A stretch of 64,000 nt of DNA from Clostridia bacterium (GTDB lineage: Bacteria > Bacillota > Clostridia > Oscillospirales > Acutalibacteraceae), in the NCBI GenBank assembly GCA_017507805.1, contig JAFWAC010000029.1, forward strand, positions 1-64,000, written 5' to 3'. The position numbers were made by a program, and so were the translations under genes. This document shows, one piece after another, positions 52,810 to 61,133 of the stretch. The notes under the pieces were generated by a model. That model was not told the origin of the DNA. It made no database searches and saw only the letters and a program-made list of their open reading frames with translations. Every line of letters begins with the position of its first letter. Position 1 is the stretch's first letter.

Positions 52810-53745
52810 ATGAATTGGACTGAAATCACAGTTACCGTTCCGCAGAGGTTCACAGAAACCGCCGCGGCTATCGCTAATATGACCGTTCCTTACGGTATTT
52901 ATATCGAGGACTATTCCGATTTGGAGCAGGGTGCATGGGATATTGCCCACATTGATCTCATTGATGAGGATTTGGTTAAGCGCGACCGCGAGACGGCTGT
53001 AATACATATCTATATTTCAGAGTGTGACAATGCGGCTGAAGCTCTTGAATTTTTAAAGGAACGCCTCACCGCGGAGGGTGTGCCTTACGAGGTAGGCTCT
53101 ATCGGGGTTGATGACAGCGATTGGAACGAAAATTGGAAAAAGTATTTTCATACGATTGAGGTTGGTGAAAGACTTGCCGTTGTTCCAAGCTGGGAGGACT
53201 ATGAGAATAAGGACGGGCGGACATTGCTTCGCATTGACCCCGGTGCCGCTTTCGGTACGGGTACTCATGCCACAACCTCGCTTTGCCTTGAGGTGCTTGA
53301 CCGCCACACCTCTGCCTCAAGCCGCGTGCTTGATATAGGTTGCGGAAGCGGAATACTTGCCATTGCTTCTGTGCTTTTAGGTGCAGACGGTGCGTTGGGT
53401 GTTGATATTGACGCGCAATCGGTAAAAACCGCAAAGGAAAACGCCGGGATTAACGGTATCACCGAAAAGACCGAGTTTATTGTGGGCGACCTTGCGGACA
53501 AGGTTACGGGGAAATATAATATTGTTTGTGCCAATATAGTGGCGGATATAATTATAAAGCTTTTGCCGGATGTAAACAGATTTATGGAGAAGGACGGTAT
53601 CCTGATTGTATCGGGAATTATAGATATAAGAAAGGACGATGTTCTGTCCGCCGTGGAAAGCAACGGTTTTTATGTTGCCGAGGAGCATTACCGTGATAAT
53701 TGGTGTGCCTTTGTACTAAAATCAAAAGGAGAACTCTATGCTTGA
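52810..53745 (+). CDS. prmA: Ribosomal protein L11 methyltransferase
   Basis: 311 residues from ATG 52810 with GGGAG upstream. SAM-dependent enzyme that trimethylates ribosomal protein L11. WTEITVTVP at the N-terminus forms the substrate-recognition domain. DPGAAFGTGTHATT precedes the SAM motif VLDIGCGSGILAIAS (173-187), and VCANIVADII is motif IV. The end overlaps prfB by 8 bases. Confidence 0.95.
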   Translation: MNWTEITVTVPQRFTETAAAIANMTVPYGIYIEDYSDLEQGAWDIAHIDLIDEDLVKRDRETAVIHIYISECDNAAEALEFLKERLTAEGVPYEVGSIGVDDSDWNENWKKYFHTIEVGERLAVVPSWEDYENKDGRTLLRIDPGAAFGTGTHATTSLCLEVLDRHTSASSRVLDIGCGSGILAIASVLLGADGALGVDIDAQSVKTAKENAGINGITEKTEFIVGDLADKVTGKYNIVCANIVADIIIKLLPDVNRFMEKDGILIVSGIIDIRKDDVLSAVESNGFYVAEEHYRDNWCAFVLKSKGELYA

Positions 53746-54874
53746 ATTTGAACAGCTTAAACTAAGGCTCGAAGCTAACGAACATGAGCTTCGCGACCTT
53801 AAGGATGCATTGGGCTATGACCGCTTGTGCCGTGAAATTGAGGAGCTTGAGGCAAAGGCAGCCGCCCCCGGCTTTTGGGATGATATGGAAAGCTCCCAAA
53901 AGATTTTGCAGAAAACAGGCAAGCTGAAAAATATTGTTGAGGCTTATGACCGCATTTGCGCTTTGTATGACGATATGCTTGTTTTGATTGAAATGGGTGA
54001 CGAGGAGGAGGATTTATCTCTTGTTGAAGAAATAACCGCCTCCATAAACGAGTTTGAAACCGATTTGGCGGCACAGCGTTTGCAAACCTTGCTTACGGGC
54101 GAGTATGATAAAAACAATGCGCTTCTCACCTTCCACGCAGGCGCGGGCGGTACAGAGGCAATGGATTGGGTGGCAATGCTTGTAAGAATGTATACCCGTT
54201 GGACAGAGCGCCACGGCTTCAAGGTTAAAATACTCGATTTTCTTGACGGGGATGAAGCAGGACTTAAAAGCGCAACCCTGCTGATAGAAGGTGACAATGC
54301 CTACGGTTATCTGAGAAGCGAGTCGGGTGTTCACCGCCTTGTGCGCGTTTCTCCCTTTGATGCTTCGGGCAGGAGACACACCTCCTTTGCTTCACTTGAG
54401 GTGATGCCCGAAATAACAGATGATATGAATATCGAGGTAAGGGACGAGGATATAAAAATGGATGTGTTCCGTTCCTCAGGAGCAGGCGGTCAGCACATTA
54501 ACAAAACCTCATCGGCAGTCCGCCTTACCCATATACCGACAGGAATAGTGGTTGCCTGTCAGAACGAACGCAGTCAGTTCCAGAACCGCGATCAGGCAAT
54601 GCGTATGCTTAAATCCAAGCTTTTGGAGATAAAGGAAAGGGAGCATCTTGAAAAGATTGAGGATATTAAGGGCGTGCAAAAGGAAATTGCATGGGGCTCG
54701 CAAATCCGTTCCTATGTATTTATGCCCTATACCCTTGCAAAGGACCACAGAACAGGCTTTGAATCGGGTAATATCAATGCTGTTATGGACGGCGACCTTG
54801 ACGGATTTATAAACGCCTATTTAAAGGCTTCGTCCAAAGGTGAGCTCGGTGATGCAGTGGCAGAGGATATTTAA
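53738..54874 (+). CDS. prfB: Peptide chain release factor 2, no programmed frameshift
   Basis: 378 residues. Reads UGA and UAA stop codons. SPF (205-207) is the stop-recognition tripeptide and GAGGQ (248-252) the peptidyl-hydrolysis loop. GAGGTEAMDW is the RF2 domain signature. The whole frame from ATG 53738 is continuous, so the internal UGA frameshift found in many prfB genes is absent here. GGAG lies upstream, and the start overlaps the prmA end. Confidence 0.96.
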   Translation: MLEFEQLKLRLEANEHELRDLKDALGYDRLCREIEELEAKAAAPGFWDDMESSQKILQKTGKLKNIVEAYDRICALYDDMLVLIEMGDEEEDLSLVEEITASINEFETDLAAQRLQTLLTGEYDKNNALLTFHAGAGGTEAMDWVAMLVRMYTRWTERHGFKVKILDFLDGDEAGLKSATLLIEGDNAYGYLRSESGVHRLVRVSPFDASGRRHTSFASLEVMPEITDDMNIEVRDEDIKMDVFRSSGAGGQHINKTSSAVRLTHIPTGIVVACQNERSQFQNRDQAMRMLKSKLLEIKEREHLEKIEDIKGVQKEIAWGSQIRSYVFMPYTLAKDHRTGFESGNINAVMDGDLDGFINAYLKASSKGELGDAVAEDI

Positions 54875-54906
54875 TTAAGTTTGTTTTCAGAAAGGAATTG
54901 TTAAAA

Positions 54907-55926
54907 ATGAAAAGATTAATTTGTTTGTTGTTGTGTATCGGATTGCTTGCGGGATTTGCCTGCGGCTGCGGCAAGGCTGATAAAGCAAGGGTGCTGTTTA
55001 ATGTTGAGCTTGAGGATTATATTGAGCTTGGTGAATATAAGAATATCCCTGTGGATACCAAGTCCGACACATTTAAGGAATATTATGATGATATAATCGT
55101 GAGTGATGTTTTAGAAAACGATTTTCATGATGAAACGATCACTGAGGGAATTATATCCAAAGGTGATATAGCCAACATTGATTACGAGGGTAAAAAGGAC
55201 GGTGTCGCATTTGACGGCGGCACAGCACAGGGCTATGATTTGGAAATCGGCTCCGGCTCTTTTATAGACGGCTTTGAGGGTGGGCTTATAGGTGTGAATA
55301 TCGGTGAAACCGTGGATTTAAACCTCACCTTCCCTGAAAATTACAGCTCTGCCGATTTGGCGGGTGCAGAGGTCATATTTACAGTTAAAGTAAATTCGGC
55401 TAAACCCGCAAAAAGCCCTAAAGAGTTTTATGCTGATTTAGGTTATAAATCATATGATGAATATAATGCTTCTGTAAAAGAAAATGCTATTAAAAATTAT
55501 CTTGTAGATGCAATTGAAGCTAATTCCAAGATTAAGGATTTTCCCGAAGCGGATATTGAAAGTGTTTATGCTGCAACCGAAAATACCATTGGAATAAATC
55601 TGGAAAACAACTACGGTATGTCTCTTGACGATTATATCACACAGATGGGACAGACCAAGGAGGAATTCAAGAAATCAATGATAACCGAGCAGGTAGAGCC
55701 TATGCTGAAAAAGCTTATACTTTATTATGCGGTTCTTGATGCTGAGGGAATTGAAATTGAGGCTTCCGAGATTGATAAAATGATAAACGATGAGGTTAAA
55801 GCGATAAATAATTCATCGGTTGATGCAAAATATCTCAAGGAGTTTTACGGTGACTATTATTTCGAGGCAATGGTAGCCAACGAAAAGGCGATAGAGCTTT
55901 TATACGATAACGCAAAGATTTCTTAA
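54907..55926 (+). CDS. Trigger-factor-like lipoprotein with FKBP-type PPIase domain
   Basis: 339 residues from ATG 54907. A signal peptide of the lipoprotein type (LLLCIGLLAGFACGCG) has two candidate lipid-bearing cysteines. An FKBP-like domain (~85-165, ISKGDIANIDYEG...GGTAQGYDLEIGSGSFIDGFE, as in trigger factor) is followed by a helical chaperone domain (~170-339) like the trigger-factor C-domain. The N-terminal ribosome-binding domain of true trigger factor is missing. It probably folds exported proteins at the outer membrane face, with a role similar to PrsA. It follows prfB by 32 bases. Confidence 0.82.
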   Translation: MKRLICLLLCIGLLAGFACGCGKADKARVLFNVELEDYIELGEYKNIPVDTKSDTFKEYYDDIIVSDVLENDFHDETITEGIISKGDIANIDYEGKKDGVAFDGGTAQGYDLEIGSGSFIDGFEGGLIGVNIGETVDLNLTFPENYSSADLAGAEVIFTVKVNSAKPAKSPKEFYADLGYKSYDEYNASVKENAIKNYLVDAIEANSKIKDFPEADIESVYAATENTIGINLENNYGMSLDDYITQMGQTKEEFKKSMITEQVEPMLKKLILYYAVLDAEGIEIEASEIDKMINDEVKAINNSSVDAKYLKEFYGDYYFEAMVANEKAIELLYDNAKIS

Positions 55927-55933
55927 AGACCAA

Positions 55934-55953
55934 GGGCGGCGCTAAAGCCGCCC
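55934..55953 (+). other. GC-rich hairpin between the PPIase and ABC-F genes
   Basis: GGGCGGC (55934-55940) pairs with GCCGCCC (55947-55953). No good T run follows, so it is either a weak terminator or a processing hairpin. Confidence 0.5.
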
Positions 55954-55979
55954 GAAATTTGTTTGAAGGAGGGATTTTT

Positions 55980-57866
55980 TTGCAGCTTAAAATTCAAAAC
56001 GGAGTGGTTGAGCTTTCAGGCGAGAAAATATTAAGCTCGGTCAATATTGAAATCAACGATAACAGCCGTATCGCGGTTGTCGGTCGTAACGGTTGCGGAA
56101 AAACCACCCTTTTAAAGCTGATTGCAGGTGAACACAGCATAACCAGGCTTGACAGTGACGCTGACAGCTATTTTACCGTTTCGGGTAAGCCTAAAATCGG
56201 TGTGCTTTCCCAAATGACCTTTGCCGATGATTCAGTTTCAATGGTGGATGAAATCCGCAGTGCCTACACCGAAATTCTGACCGTTAAAGAACAGCTTGAG
56301 CAGGCAGAGCTTGCCATGCAGGGTGAACAGACCGAGGAAAACATAAAAAATTATACTAATCTTATAGATACCTTCAATAATCTGGGCGGTTATTACTTTG
56401 AAAAGGAATATGAGGCGGCGATTAAGCACTTCGGATTTTCGGATGAGGAAAAGCACCGCCCGCTTTCGGAGTTTTCGGGCGGTCAACGCACTAAAATTGC
56501 ATTTTTGAAGCTTCTGCTTTCAAAACCCGATATTCTGCTTTTGGACGAGCCCACCAATCACCTTGATATTCAAGCCACAGAATGGCTTGAGAGTTATTTA
56601 AGGGAATATAAAAAGGCATTTGTTGTGGTTTCACATGACAGAATGTTTTTGGATAATACCGTAAACAGCATTTACGAAATAGAACACGGAAAAACAACGA
56701 AATATGCGGGTAACTATACACAGTTTACAGTGGCAAAGAAACAGCTTCGCGAGCAACAGGCAAAGGACTACCTTGCGCAAAAAAAGGAAATTGAGCGCCT
56801 GAAGGAGCTGGTTGACCGCTTTAAATATAAGCCTACCAAGGCGGCAATGGCACAGTCAAAGCTCAAGCAAATTGAGCATATCATACCGTTGGAGGCACCG
56901 GAAGCCTATGATATGCGTACCTTCCATGCCGATTTTGAGCCAGCCGACATCGGTGTTAAGGATGTACTTTCGGTGACGGATTTGTGCGTGGGATACGGCA
57001 AGCCGCTGTCCACCGTAAGCCTTGAAATCAAGAGGGGAGACCGCATTGGAATTATAGGCGGTAACGGCTTGGGGAAATCCACCTTTATACGCACCCTTAT
57101 GGGACAGGTAAAGGCGATTTCGGGCGAATACCGCTTTGCACCCCGTGTCAGCATTGGATATTTCGACCAGCAAATGGCGCAGTACGCAAGCGATGACACA
57201 GTTTTAGGTGATTTTATGTCTGCCTTTCCTCACTTGACCGAGTTTGAGGCAAGAAGCGCTTTGGGAGCCTTTCTTTTCAGTGGCGAAAGTGTTTTTAAAA
57301 CCGTTAATATGCTTTCGGGCGGTGAGCGTGTGCGGCTGGCACTTTGTAAAATTTTTAAGAAGCGCCCCAATTTTCTTATTCTGGACGAGCCCACTAACCA
57401 TATGGATATAGTCGGCAAAGAAACATTAGAGGAAATGCTTTCCGGCTTTTCGGGAACGGTGCTGTTTGTTTCGCACGACCGTTATTTTATCAAAAAAATT
57501 GCCTCCAAGGTGCTTTGCTTTACCAAGGGTGAGGCTCAGCTTTACCCTTACGGCTACGAGCAATATCTTGAACAGCAAAAAAACACTGCGGTAATGCCGC
57601 CGGAGCAGACGCAAAGGGCGGTTAAAGAAAAAAAGACCTACACCACTCCTGCCAAGGAAAAGGCAAAGAAGGAACGGGCAATTAAAAAGGCTGAGGAAAA
57701 AATAGCACTTCTGGAGGAGAAATTGGGCGGTATTGAGGCGGAGCTTTGTCTTGATGAAAATCTTTCCGATTATCTCAAGCTTTCCGCCTTGCAAAAGGAA
57801 CAGGAGGAGCTTTCCATTGAGTTGGATATTGCTTTGGCAGAATGGGAAAAGCTTTGCGAGGAATAA
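55980..57866 (+). CDS. ABC-F family ATPase
   Basis: 628 residues from TTG 55980 behind AGGAGGG with 6-base spacing. Two nucleotide-binding domains without membrane helices: Walker A GRNGCGKTT (K41) and GGNGLGKST, signatures EFSGGQR and MLSGGERVRLA, and Walker B ILLLDEPTNHLD and LILDEPTNHMD. The linker RFKYKPTKAAMAQSK and a lysine-rich C-terminal coiled-coil follow. ABC-F proteins bind the ribosomal E site. The subtype (EttA-, Uup- or YdiF-like) is not certain from motifs; the C-terminal coil suggests Uup/YdiF-like. An antibiotic-resistance role is not indicated. Confidence 0.92.
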   Translation: MQLKIQNGVVELSGEKILSSVNIEINDNSRIAVVGRNGCGKTTLLKLIAGEHSITRLDSDADSYFTVSGKPKIGVLSQMTFADDSVSMVDEIRSAYTEILTVKEQLEQAELAMQGEQTEENIKNYTNLIDTFNNLGGYYFEKEYEAAIKHFGFSDEEKHRPLSEFSGGQRTKIAFLKLLLSKPDILLLDEPTNHLDIQATEWLESYLREYKKAFVVVSHDRMFLDNTVNSIYEIEHGKTTKYAGNYTQFTVAKKQLREQQAKDYLAQKKEIERLKELVDRFKYKPTKAAMAQSKLKQIEHIIPLEAPEAYDMRTFHADFEPADIGVKDVLSVTDLCVGYGKPLSTVSLEIKRGDRIGIIGGNGLGKSTFIRTLMGQVKAISGEYRFAPRVSIGYFDQQMAQYASDDTVLGDFMSAFPHLTEFEARSALGAFLFSGESVFKTVNMLSGGERVRLALCKIFKKRPNFLILDEPTNHMDIVGKETLEEMLSGFSGTVLFVSHDRYFIKKIASKVLCFTKGEAQLYPYGYEQYLEQQKNTAVMPPEQTQRAVKEKKTYTTPAKEKAKKERAIKKAEEKIALLEEKLGGIEAELCLDENLSDYLKLSALQKEQEELSIELDIALAEWEKLCEE

Positions 57867-57907
57867 AAGCAGCGGCTTCAAAGCCTCATAAATAAAGGAA
57901 TTCTCTT

Positions 57908-57941
57908 GGCGGTAGAGTTTGTTTTTGCTCACTCTACCGCC
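57908..57941 (+). terminator. Hairpin after the ABC-F gene
   Basis: Perfect 11-bp stem GGCGGTAGAGT/ACTCTACCGCC with a 12-base loop. The T run is weak (TTAAATTTT). The GGTAGAG core resembles the end of the structured element at 17122. Confidence 0.6.
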
Positions 57942-57979
57942 TTAAATTTTAAAGTAGAGATTTTTGGGGAACGATTAGA

Positions 57980-58008
57980 TTGTAGCTTTAGTGTCAAAAA
58001 TATATAAT
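57980..58008 (+). promoter_or_regulatory. Promoter for degV
   Basis: TTGTAG (57980-57985), a 17-base spacer and TATAAT (58003-58008). Confidence 0.7.
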
Positions 58009-58014
58009 ATTAGT

Positions 58015-58042
58015 GGTCGGCTGTGCCCGACCTTGATTTTTT
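58015..58042 (+). promoter_or_regulatory. Hairpin at the degV transcript 5' end
   Basis: GGTCGG (58015-58020) pairs with CCGACC (58027-58032), then TTGATTTTTT. It lies 7 bases past the -10, so it would be the first thing transcribed: a 5' protecting stem or an early attenuator. Confidence 0.5.
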
Positions 58043-58062
58043 GAAAATTGAAGGAGAAAAAT

Positions 58063-58932
58063 ATGAGCTATAAAATCATTACCGATTCTGCCGCAAATCT
58101 CACGGATGAACAGATTAAAGAATATGATGTGGAAATAATTTCACTGAAATACAACATTGACGGCAAGGAATATGACAGCTACATAAAGGGAGAAAAAACC
58201 GATTATGCTCCCGTATATAAAATGTTGCGCGAAAAAGCAATGATTACCACCTCGCTTGCAAACCGCGATGCCTGTGATAAGGTTATAAAGCCGGTTTTGG
58301 AAAACGGCGAGGATGTTTTGGTTTTGGCTTTTTCATCAGGACTTTCTGGTACCTGCCAGAATATTATGCTTGCCGCTGAGGATTACCGCGAAATGTTCCC
58401 CGACAGAAAAATTATCGTTGTTGACACGCTTTGTGCTTCGATGGGACAGGGTATGGCAGTGCATTATGCGGCGAAGCTTAAAAAGGAAGGCAGAACTATT
58501 GAAGAGGTTGCCGAATGGGTTGAGAGCAATAAGCTTTCAATCTGCCATATATTCACGATTGACGACCTGTTTTTCCTCAAGCGCGGCGGCAGACTTTCGG
58601 GTACAAGCGCCCTTTTCGGTACTCTTTTAGGTATAAAGCCGCTGCTTCATACGGCTGATGACGGTAAGCTTTATGTTACGGGTAAGGCTCGCGGCAGGTC
58701 TGCCACCTTGGAGCATCTGATTGCTTCGGTTGGGGAAAAGGGAATTGATGTTGTCGACCAGGATATATTCATTGTTCACGGCGACTGTGAGGACGAGGCA
58801 AAAATAATCGGTCAAGAGGTTAAAAAACGCTACGGTGTTAAAAATGTGGTTTATAATATCCTTGACCCCGTTATTGCGGCCCACGCAGGGCCGGGAACCC
58901 TTGCGATATTTTTCTTGGGAAAAGAAAGATAA
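58063..58932 (+). CDS. DegV family fatty-acid-binding protein
   Basis: 289 residues from ATG 58063 with AAGGAG 8 bases upstream. Two-domain DegV fold: [11 protein letters not shown] at the N-terminus, [22 protein letters not shown] and [10 protein letters not shown] bind the fatty-acid carboxylate and chain. FakB-type members deliver fatty acids to the FakA kinase, which is not in the window. Monocistronic, with a terminator at the end. Confidence 0.92.
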   Translation: MSYKIITDSAANLTDEQIKEYDVEIISLKYNIDGKEYDSYIKGEKTDYAPVYKMLREKAMITTSLANRDACDKVIKPVLENGEDVLVLAFSSGLSGTCQNIMLAAEDYREMFPDRKIIVVDTLCASMGQGMAVHYAAKLKKEGRTIEEVAEWVESNKLSICHIFTIDDLFFLKRGGRLSGTSALFGTLLGIKPLLHTADDGKLYVTGKARGRSATLEHLIASVGEKGIDVVDQDIFIVHGDCEDEAKIIGQEVKKRYGVKNVVYNILDPVIAAHAGPGTLAIFFLGKER

Positions 58933-58940
58933 AAGCTTTT

Positions 58941-58975
58941 AATCGGACGGCACTTTTTCGCCGCCCGATTTTTTT
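58941..58975 (+). terminator. Intrinsic terminator after degV
   Basis: AATCGGaCGGC pairs with GCCGcCCGATT (one A-C mismatch), then TTTTTT. Confidence 0.85.
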
Positions 58976-59053
58976 GCCATTATTGCTTTTTTTGACAATT
59001 TTTTAGTGTGACGCTGAGCAAAAGCTAAGAATAAATTATAATTAATAATTTTC

Positions 59054-59082
59054 TTGCAAATAGAGTGAAACTGTCATATAAT
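59054..59082 (+). promoter_or_regulatory. Promoter for the cysteine synthase-like gene
   Basis: TTGCAA (59054-59059), a 17-base spacer and TATAAT (59077-59082), 35 bases before ATG. ACTGT/ACAGT arms flank the -10 and could form an operator. Confidence 0.75.
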
Positions 59083-59117
59083 GTAACAGTATAAATTGTT
59101 ATTGAGGGTTTTGTGAT

Positions 59118-60047
59118 ATGATTTTTAATAATATTTTAGAGGCAATGGGCAACACACCGCTTATCCGTTTGCAGAAAATGTGCGGTGAGAATGATGCCGA
59201 AATACTTGTCAAGTTTGAGGGACTTAATGTCGGAGGCTCGATTAAAACGCGGACGGCATATAATATGATATTGGCGGCAGAGCGTGACGGTAAAATTACG
59301 CCTGACACGGTTATAGTTGAGCCCACAAGCGGAAATCAGGGGATAGGACTTGCGCTTGTCGGAGCTGTCAGAGGCTATAAAACAAAGATTATTATGCCCG
59401 ATTCCGTAAGTGAGGAGCGCCGCAAGCTAGTACAGCATTACGGTGCAGAGGTTATACTTATTCATGATGCCGGTAATATCGGAGCCTGTATTGAGGAATG
59501 TCTGCAGCTTGCTTTAAAAATGCAGAGTGAGGACCCCAATGTGTTTGTGCCGCAACAGTTTGAAAATCCTGCAAATCCGGAAATTCAGCGCAAGCAAACA
59601 GCCTGTGAAATTCTGGAGCAGGCAGACGGCCCGATACACGGATTTTGCTCGGGAATCGGAACGGGAGGTACCTTAACCGGAATTGGCGAGGTGCTTAAAG
59701 CGGCAAATCCTGATATGCTCATCTGGGCGATTGAGCCTGAGGATGCGGCTATTTTGTCGGGCGGGCTTATCGGCACCCATATTCAGATGGGCATAGGAGA
59801 CGGTGTGATACCCGCAATTTTAAATCAGGAAATTTATGATGATATTTGCATTATAACAGATAAGGAAGCCCTTGAAACGGCTAAGGCGTTAGCCTGCAAG
59901 GAGGGCATTATGTGCGGTATAAGCAGCGGCACAAATGTTGCCGCCGCCATTAAGCTGGCAAAAAAATTGGGTAAGGGTAAAAGGGTGGTAACGGTTTTAC
60001 CTGACACCGCTGAAAGATATTTCTCCACACCGTTGTTTGAGGATTAA
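59118..60047 (+). CDS. Cysteine synthase family PLP enzyme (CysK-like variant)
   Basis: 309 residues. Beta-replacement PLP enzyme, probably O-acetylserine sulfhydrylase. The Schiff-base lysine is K43 in GGSIKTRTA, where standard CysK has G-S-V-K-D-R. The substrate loop is TSGNQG (70-75), where standard CysK has TSGNTG. The phosphate loop GIGTGGTLTG and GISSGTNVAAA near the C-terminus are standard. The D-to-T and T-to-Q changes suggest an altered acyl-acceptor or acyl-donor preference, but function cannot be read from motifs. Single gene between promoter and terminator. Confidence 0.85.
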   Translation: MIFNNILEAMGNTPLIRLQKMCGENDAEILVKFEGLNVGGSIKTRTAYNMILAAERDGKITPDTVIVEPTSGNQGIGLALVGAVRGYKTKIIMPDSVSEERRKLVQHYGAEVILIHDAGNIGACIEECLQLALKMQSEDPNVFVPQQFENPANPEIQRKQTACEILEQADGPIHGFCSGIGTGGTLTGIGEVLKAANPDMLIWAIEPEDAAILSGGLIGTHIQMGIGDGVIPAILNQEIYDDICIITDKEALETAKALACKEGIMCGISSGTNVAAAIKLAKKLGKGKRVVTVLPDTAERYFSTPLFED

Positions 60048-60052
60048 AACGA

Positions 60053-60093
60053 AAAGGGGCTGCTTCACTTTCTTTAGTGAGGCAGCCCCTTTG
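60053..60093. terminator. Terminator after the cysteine synthase-like gene
   Basis: AAAGGGGCTGC pairs with GCAGCCCCTTT, with an inner TCAC/GTGA stem. It has A and T runs on both sides, so it can also serve the converging - strand gene. Confidence 0.88.
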
Positions 60094-60118
60094 CTATGTA
60101 TCTTAAATATTTTAAAGA

Positions 60119-60670
60119 TTAAGCATGAATTAAGCCGTTAAAATAATCATCAACAAGCTTTTGTGTGGAAACTAAATTATCCTTAATAGCATTATTCGTT
60201 ACTCTGATTTTTCCGGAACAAAGAGTTTCCTTAAATGTCTTTTTTTCTCCACAGTTCGGGCATGTGCAAGTGATTTCTACCGTCACATAGAGTTTGGTTT
60301 CAGCATAATTATTGCTGTTAGAATCCTGCCAACGGCGGCTGATTTCCTGCCAGCTCGCATACTCTCCATTATTCAAGCTGTTACCACACTTATTACAAGT
60401 GAGATTTGCCAAACGCGCCTTGACACGGGATATTGCATAAAGCATAAGCCCAAAATAGAGACCGATAATAATACCAATAATTCCGATAATGGAAAATGGC
60501 CAATACAGCGCTTCAATTAAACCGGACAAAATCGAAAAAACTGCTCCTGCGCCCAAAAAGATTGCCATATACAATTTTGTTTCTTTCTCAATAGGCTTTG
60601 CTTCTGCTGCTTTTGAGATTGGTTGTTTAACACGCTTAAAATAAGTTTTAAAATTTTGTAAGAAATTCAT
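60119..60670 (-). CDS. Membrane protein with zinc-ribbon, unknown function
   Basis: 183 residues. A basic N-tail is followed by two membrane helices (~33-52 and ~56-79) and a cytosolic domain with CNKCGN (C92/C95) and CTCPNCGEKK (C137/C140), which form a zinc ribbon. No family is recognised. The ATG is preceded by GAGGGAA. It is transcribed divergently from the XRE regulator, with TTGACA/TGTCAA repeats over its promoter, so it is probably the regulator's target. Confidence 0.7.
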   Translation of the reverse strand: MNFLQNFKTYFKRVKQPISKAAEAKPIEKETKLYMAIFLGAGAVFSILSGLIEALYWPFSIIGIIGIIIGLYFGLMLYAISRVKARLANLTCNKCGNSLNNGEYASWQEISRRWQDSNSNNYAETKLYVTVEITCTCPNCGEKKTFKETLCSGKIRVTNNAIKDNLVSTQKLVDDYFNGLIHA

Positions 60671-60695
60671 TTTTATTCCCTCACCATAAATATTC

Positions 60696-60718
60696 TTGAC
60701 ACAAAAGCTTTATGTCAA
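60696..60718. promoter_or_regulatory. Inverted repeat in the XRE/zinc-ribbon divergent region, candidate operator
   Basis: Perfect TTGACA-N11-TGTCAA. Further TGTCAA copies lie at 60747-60752 and 60782-60787. It sits at the expected transcription start of the - strand gene. Confidence 0.45.
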
Positions 60719-60723
60719 TTATT

Positions 60724-60752
60724 AGAATACCATAGTATTTTTAAAATGTCAA
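60724..60752 (-). promoter_or_regulatory. Promoter for the zinc-ribbon membrane protein
   Basis: On the - strand TTGACA (complement of 60747-60752), a 17-base spacer and TATTCT, with TGG before the -10. Confidence 0.7.
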
Positions 60753-60798
60753 GTATTTTGAGATAATAGTATCGTAATATTTGTCAAGGAGGATATTT

Positions 60799-61077
60799 AT
60801 GTTAAGCAAAAGAATATATGAATTACGAATATCTTTTGGTTGGACACAGGTACAATTAGCTCAAAAATTAAACATAACAAAACAAACGGTTTCGAATTGG
60901 GAAAATGATAATATTCAGCCGTCAATAGATATGTTGATTAAGCTATCTAAAGTTTTTAATGTATCAACTGATTATCTGTTAGGGCTAACTCCAACAAACT
61001 CAATAGGTGTAGACGGGTTGCCAATCGAATTCGTTTCTCACATAGTTCAAATTATCGATGATTACAAAGCCAAGTGA
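60799..61077 (+). CDS. XRE-family helix-turn-helix regulator
   Basis: 92 residues from ATG 60799 behind AAGGAGG (6-base spacing). A Cro/CI-type HTH fills residues ~4-60 (RIYELRISFGWTQVQLAQKLNITKQTVSNWE, then LSKVFNVSTDYLLG). The C-terminal ~25 residues are helical and could mediate dimerisation. Probably represses itself and the divergent zinc-ribbon membrane gene through the TGTCAA repeats in the shared 128-base region. Confidence 0.85.
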   Translation: MLSKRIYELRISFGWTQVQLAQKLNITKQTVSNWENDNIQPSIDMLIKLSKVFNVSTDYLLGLTPTNSIGVDGLPIEFVSHIVQIIDDYKAK

Positions 61078-61080
61078 AAA

Positions 61081-61115
61081 AACTGCTGTCTTGCAAAAAA
61101 GCGAGACAGCAGTTT
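61081..61115. terminator. Bidirectional terminator between the XRE and AIM24-family genes
   Basis: AACTGCTGTCT (61081-61091) pairs with AGACAGCAGTT (61104-61114). A and T runs flank it on both strands. Confidence 0.85.
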
Positions 61116-61133
61116 ACTTATAAGAGAATAATA

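Noticed and set aside
55980..57866. ABC-F antibiotic-resistance determinant
   Set aside because: The context is a housekeeping operon (prmA-prfB) and the linker shows no resistance-type features that I can identify.
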